NCBI GenBank assembly: GCA_019635435.1
Contig: JAHBZM010000001.1
Location: forward strand, 868,001-932,000
Direction of reading: 5' to 3'
DNA from: Ramlibacter sp.
GTDB taxonomy: Bacteria > Pseudomonadota > Gammaproteobacteria > Burkholderiales > Burkholderiaceae_C
DNA: 64,000 nucleotides
The first letter of the stretch is position 1; each line of letters starts with the position of its first letter. This document shows, in pieces, positions 60,708-64,000 of this stretch. The position numbers and the translations under genes were made by a program. The notes beneath the pieces were generated by a model. That model was not told the origin of the DNA and ran no database searches. It saw only the letters and a list, made by a program, of their open reading frames with translations.

Positions 60708-62249
60708 ATGGCCACAACCACCGCGAAGAAGGCGCCACGCAAGGCAACTGCGACTACGGCCCGCAAGAAGGCAGACGCCAGCAAAAAACCTCCCAGCCGT
60801 GCCACGGCTGATCCCCGTCTGTCGATTCGTATGTACCGGCACGGCCTGGGCGATTGCCTGCTGCTGCGGTTCGCCAAAGATGAAGGCGGCACCTTCAACA
60901 TGCTCATCGACTGCGGCGTCGTCATGGTCGCAACAAATGCCAAGAAGACGATGACCGAGGTGGCGACCGACATCGAGGCCGCCTGCAACGGTCATCTGGA
61001 CGTAGTCGTGATGACACACGAACACTGGGACCATGCCTCCGGATTCGCCAAGGACCAGGCACAGGCTGTGTTCGATGGCATCAGCGTCGGCGAGGTCTGG
61101 TACGGCTGGACCGAGGACCCGCAAAATGCCCTTGGAAAGCGCTTGCGCAAGGAGCGCGCGGAGAAGGTTCGCGCGCTGGCCATCGCAGCGTCGGCGTTTG
61201 CCAAGGCTGACGACCCGGCACTCCAGGGCAGGGGTGAGAAGCTCAAGGCTTTCCTCGGCTTCTTTGGCGTCGATCCTGCGAAGGCATTGGGCGCGGGCGA
61301 AGCCATTGGCCGTACGCGAGGTGCGTTCGAATACCTGATGCAGCGGCGCGGGGTCAAGACCAAGTTCCTTTACCCGCGCAAGCCGCCTGTCTCACTGCGC
61401 GGCGTGCCAAACGTCCGGGTTTATGTTCTCGGCCCGCCGGAAGATGAGTCGTATATCAAGAAGAGCGCCCCGAGCAAGAAGCACAGCGAGGTCTACGAGT
61501 TCGGCTCCGAGGTCGGATTCACCTCAGGACTTGCCGCGGCGTTCTCCAGACTCGGACAGGCCGACTCCGTCAACGGCGACGATTGCCCGTTCGACAACAG
61601 CTTCCGCCAGGTCGCGTCGCGCGGCAGGTCCTCCCGAATGTCGCCGGCGCTCAACGAGCTTCTGCAAGAGACCTGGGGCTTGGCAGGCACCGAGTGGCGG
61701 CGGATCGAACAGGATTGGACGCAGGCTGCAGAAACATTGGCCCTGAACCTGGATAGCCACACCAACAATACCTGCGTGGTTCTCGCGTTCGAGTTCATCG
61801 ACACGGGTGAGGTGTTCCTGTTTCCCGCGGATGCACAGGTCGGGAACTGGCTGTCGTGGCAGGACCTGTCGTGGAACATCAAGGGCGAGAACGGTAACTC
61901 GAAGGTCGTGGTTTCGGATTTGCTGTCACGCACCGTGTTCTACAAGGTAGGGCATCACGGCAGCCACAACGCCACGCTTCGCGAACTGGGACTGGAGCAG
62001 ATGACCAGCGATGAGCTGGTCGCCTTCATACCGGTTATCGAAACGGACGCCAAGAAAAACCGCTGGATGAACATGCCGTTCAAGCCTTTGCTCAATCGCC
62101 TTGTGGACAAGACCGGTGGACGCACGCTTCGTTCGGACAAATCGCCGCCGACCTCCGGCGACCTGGCAGGGCTTCCGGCGACGTCCCGGAGCAAGTTCCT
62201 CAAGCGGCTTCGCGACACCAAGCTATATTTTGAATACGCCTACGAATGA
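60708..62249 (+). CDS. ComEC-like metallo-beta-lactamase-fold hydrolase with basic N-tail (operon gene 4)
   Basis: 513 residues. The first 35 are K/A/T-rich like a histone-H1 tail (K-K-A-P-R-K-A-T-A-T-T-A-R-K-K), suggesting nucleic-acid binding. The MBL core has R-H-G-L-G-D-C-L-L-L and a canonical T-H-E-H-W-D-H (His104, His106, Asp108, His109), later F-L-F-P-A-D-A-Q and K-V-G-H-H-G-S-H-N-A-T, the ComEC/Rec2-type signature. A helical insert of about 200 residues separates the halves. Eight bases after the protease gene. Nuclease or phosphodiesterase activity is plausible, not shown. Confidence 0.8.
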   Translation: MATTTAKKAPRKATATTARKKADASKKPPSRATADPRLSIRMYRHGLGDCLLLRFAKDEGGTFNMLIDCGVVMVATNAKKTMTEVATDIEAACNGHLDVVVMTHEHWDHASGFAKDQAQAVFDGISVGEVWYGWTEDPQNALGKRLRKERAEKVRALAIAASAFAKADDPALQGRGEKLKAFLGFFGVDPAKALGAGEAIGRTRGAFEYLMQRRGVKTKFLYPRKPPVSLRGVPNVRVYVLGPPEDESYIKKSAPSKKHSEVYEFGSEVGFTSGLAAAFSRLGQADSVNGDDCPFDNSFRQVASRGRSSRMSPALNELLQETWGLAGTEWRRIEQDWTQAAETLALNLDSHTNNTCVVLAFEFIDTGEVFLFPADAQVGNWLSWQDLSWNIKGENGNSKVVVSDLLSRTVFYKVGHHGSHNATLRELGLEQMTSDELVAFIPVIETDAKKNRWMNMPFKPLLNRLVDKTGGRTLRSDKSPPTSGDLAGLPATSRSKFLKRLRDTKLYFEYAYE

Positions 62250-62699
62250 ATCACGGTGGAACCTTGGCGATTCACACGCGATTGGCGAGGTGCAGACTTG
62301 AAATCTGGCAAACCCGCGCACCCTGATCCTGGATCCACTGGCGGATTGACCGGCGCTTGCGCGGGCGGGTACCTCTGTTGTCAGTACGTCGCGAACACCA
62401 ACCTGAACGCCAGCCACCAAGCGTAGCCGGTGTAGAACGACCGGGACGACTCGTCATCCAGCAGCCCGTGAGCGACGTCTACGACGGATACTCGCATTGT
62501 CATGCCCATTGGATTTGCCCCAACGCGGCCTCTGGGACGGGCCCGATAGGTGAGGGCTAGTTGCTTTGAAAGGGCGAAATTCGTGCCAAGGCGTGATGAC
62601 CACGCGTGTGCCTGTCGTTTGGCCATCAAGTGACGACTGCGGCATTGCGCGGGCCAATCGCCCATGTCGGCCACGGCGCTGAAGTTGGCACATGTTGAC
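62250..62699. other. intergenic stretch, no supported gene
   Basis: I see no gene, terminator or clear repeat. A minus-strand frame (62381-62776) is open for 131 codons and includes a stretch W-W-L-A-F-R-L-V-F-A-T-Y, but it has no ribosome binding site, runs into IS3 relic sequence and uses codons oddly, so I leave it uncalled. Confidence 0.3.
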
Positions 62700-62846
62700 G
62701 CCTTAGTAGGGTCCCGAAATCGAGTCGCCGATCCCGCGCTTCCTGCACGACTCGCCCACCTGGGCGCCCAGCTCACCCTATTTCAGGATGCCATCGATCT
62801 GGCTTTCACTGAACTTCGATCTCTTCACGTAAAGACTCTGTTTCAT
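62700..62846 (-). pseudogene. IS3-family orfA relic
   Basis: Minus-strand text from ATG 62846 reads V-K-R-S-K-F-S-E-S-Q-I-D-G-I-L-K, stop, then G-E-L-G-A-Q-V-G-E-S-C-R-K-R-G-I-G-D: the N-terminus of an IS3-type OrfA with a nonsense codon and further decay. No orfB remains. Distinct from the element at 54602-55860. Confidence 0.75.
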
Positions 62847-62989
62847 GGAGTTCTCTACTCCCTACTGGCCAGGTTCTCGAGGTGGCTTCAACCGCAACTG
62901 CACCCCACTCCTACAAAAGCTGAAAGCGCGTCTTGCTGGACAGGCGGTTAGCCGCTGGTAGAACCATGACAATGGGTAATCAATCCATA

Positions 62990-63054
62990 TTTCAATGAAA
63001 AATAATTTCAATTATAATTTATTCCAATGTTGAAAGAAATTAATTTCACTGAAA
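62990..63054 (+). promoter_or_regulatory. AT-rich promoter region with twin TTTCANTGAAA sites
   Basis: TATAAT (63013-63018) lies 9 bp before the ATG of the right-edge gene, with TTTCAA (62990-62995) at 17 bp as a weak -35. TTTCAATGAAA (62990-63000) and TTTCACTGAAA (63044-63054) are matching 11-bp palindromes either side of the start, placed to act as repressor sites. So short a leader implies little or no Shine-Dalgarno. Confidence 0.45.
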
Positions 63055-64000
63055 GGCTCGCATCTCGATATGACTTTAAGGACGTCGGCTGGAGAGTGCG
63101 CGCAGCTGGAGACTTAGGGGTAAGCCGGAATACCTTCGATCGCTACTTTGCGCTGGCCGAGCAAGGGGACTACCAACGTATTCCGCTGCGCGTATGGGAA
63201 AAGCTCGAATCCATCCCCCAAGCCATCACATCTAAACCATCAGTTCGCCCACCCGAGGCAGATGTCTTGGTGTACCTCTTCGCTGCAGGATTAGTCGGGC
63301 TGCAGGAGCATCTGGACGAAACTGGTCATATCCAGGCTCCATATCCTGCACCGCTGCATGCGGCGTTCGATGTCGCCGCCGCGCTGAACATCCAGGAGGG
63401 AACGGATCACCCCACCAACCTTGCGCAGTTGCTCACCGCTGCGCGAACCCCGTTGTATGAGTGGTGTCCACAGTTCACCAAAGCCGGGCCAGCGGAGTTC
63501 GTGGACGCACAGCTGCTCCATGAGGGCCAAGTCACCGCCCAGTGCTTGGCCCTTGGGTCCCGAGCTCAGGCTGACCCCGAATTGCCCCTATACGAAAAGC
63601 TGATGGACGCATGCGATTCCGTGGGTCCAGCCCAAGCTGAAGACTTTTATCGGGCTTGGCGCCGGCTTGTGATTGAGAAGCCCTTCGTCCTATCGAGGGC
63701 AGAGTTGATGGATTTCGACCACCAGTTCTTGGTGCACAGCCGCTTAGTGAGTGAGCTGATTGACACGTTCTATGTTTCGGTACCTGTCGCCTCGTTGCGA
63801 GAGCCCACTGTACGACTCTGCCCGCTGACAGGCACTCGCCTTTTCCGAAGCGGGGGCCAATGGTGTTCGGAATTTCGAGATCCGCGGGCAAAGCAGGCAA
63901 TTGCTGGTGGCAAGGTGGCGGAAAAACACGTTCTGGAAGGCATGGTTGAAGTACGACGCGCTGCCAGAACATTCTGGACCCTTCCGGGGCGCCACGAGGT
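63027..64000 (+). CDS. partial CDS running off the right edge; possible restriction-endonuclease-related protein
   Basis: 324 codons from ATG 63027 without a stop to the edge. N-terminus M-L-K-E-I-N-F-T-E-R, then an HTH-like R-A-A-G-D-L-G-V-S-R-N-T-F-D-R-Y (about 25-40). A helical middle is followed by a possible zinc knuckle L-C-P-L-T-G-T-R-L-F-R and Q-W-C-S-E-F. The visible end, A-A-R-T-F-W-T-L-P-G-R-H-E, leads into what I would expect to be an endonuclease-fold domain. It reminds me of the REase partner of pPIWI-RE systems, but that is recall and the diagnostic part is outside the window. Confidence 0.6.
   Translation, partial: MLKEINFTERLASRYDFKDVGWRVRAAGDLGVSRNTFDRYFALAEQGDYQRIPLRVWEKLESIPQAITSKPSVRPPEADVLVYLFAAGLVGLQEHLDETGHIQAPYPAPLHAAFDVAAALNIQEGTDHPTNLAQLLTAARTPLYEWCPQFTKAGPAEFVDAQLLHEGQVTAQCLALGSRAQADPELPLYEKLMDACDSVGPAQAEDFYRAWRRLVIEKPFVLSRAELMDFDHQFLVHSRLVSELIDTFYVSVPVASLREPTVRLCPLTGTRLFRSGGQWCSEFRDPRAKQAIAGGKVAEKHVLEGMVEVRRAARTFWTLPGRHE

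Noticed and set aside
62381..62776. 131-codon minus-strand ORF
   Set aside because: No ribosome binding site, merges with a decayed IS3 orfA frame, and shows no recognisable motif.

Overview
The window looks like chromosome of a betaproteobacterium in Burkholderiales, most likely Comamonadaceae (Polaromonas/Rhodoferax/Hydrogenophaga-like). The basis is high GC, the protein character of the housekeeping genes, an S3 protein with a long basic C-terminal tail, a stand-alone EIIA-HPr-EI phosphotransferase cluster, and dispersed Comamonadaceae-type intergenic repeats. Genus is inference; no tRNA or rRNA was found. All family assignments come from reading motifs, not from database searches.

Layout. 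(1) 1-5.2 kb: a partial gene at the left edge, hemB and hemJ (haem synthesis) flanking a candidate small structured RNA, then a VanZ-like membrane protein, a 2Fe-2S thioredoxin-fold protein, an alpha/beta hydrolase and a D,D-carboxypeptidase. (2) 5.2-15.4 kb: the str and S10 ribosomal clusters (rpsL-rpsG-fusA-tuf-rpsJ; rplC to rpsQ) with clear sigma70 promoters ahead of rpsL and rplC and a strong terminator after rpsQ. (3) 15.4-31.5 kb: peroxiredoxin, an acetyltransferase, a 1037-residue DUF11 surface protein, a divergent cytochrome b561 / cytochrome c' pair, thioredoxin-fold proteins, a CoA-transferase/hydrolase cluster, an MFS transporter, the PTS cluster, L-serine ammonia-lyase and a LysR regulator. 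(4) 31.6-36.6 kb: a 1071-residue self-sufficient reductive-dehalogenase-type protein facing the LysR gene, an EamA exporter and an AraC regulator. (5) 36.6-41.1 kb: lipA-lipB-ybeD-like lipoate genes, a D-amino-acid transaminase, a metallo-beta-lactamase-fold lipoprotein and a CopD-like membrane protein. (6) 41.2-48.4 kb: the complete F1Fo ATP synthase operon atpIBEFHAGDC, ending in a strong terminator.

(7) 48.4-64 kb: an accessory region begins directly after the atp terminator. It holds an IS1595-type transposase, unknown ORFs, a small XRE regulator opposite a secreted hydrolase whose nucleophile serine appears lost, a decayed IS3 element abutting a complete IS407-group IS3 element, pseudogene debris, and then a compact four-gene operon: a ComEC-like metallo-beta-lactamase protein, a patatin phospholipase, an HExxH gluzincin metalloprotease and a second ComEC-like metallo-beta-lactamase protein. 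I recognise no named system with this combination. A lipase, a protease and two metallohydrolases encoded together among insertion sequences suggest a candidate conflict or defence system. After a relic of another IS3 element, a long ORF with its own AT-rich promoter region runs off the right edge.

How parts work together: HemB and HemJ belong to one pathway. LipB and LipA build the lipoyl cofactor. EI phosphorylates HPr, which phosphorylates EIIA. The LysR protein is the likely regulator of the dehalogenase-like gene. In the accessory operon, the protease or an MBL protein could activate or restrain the patatin; that is inference.
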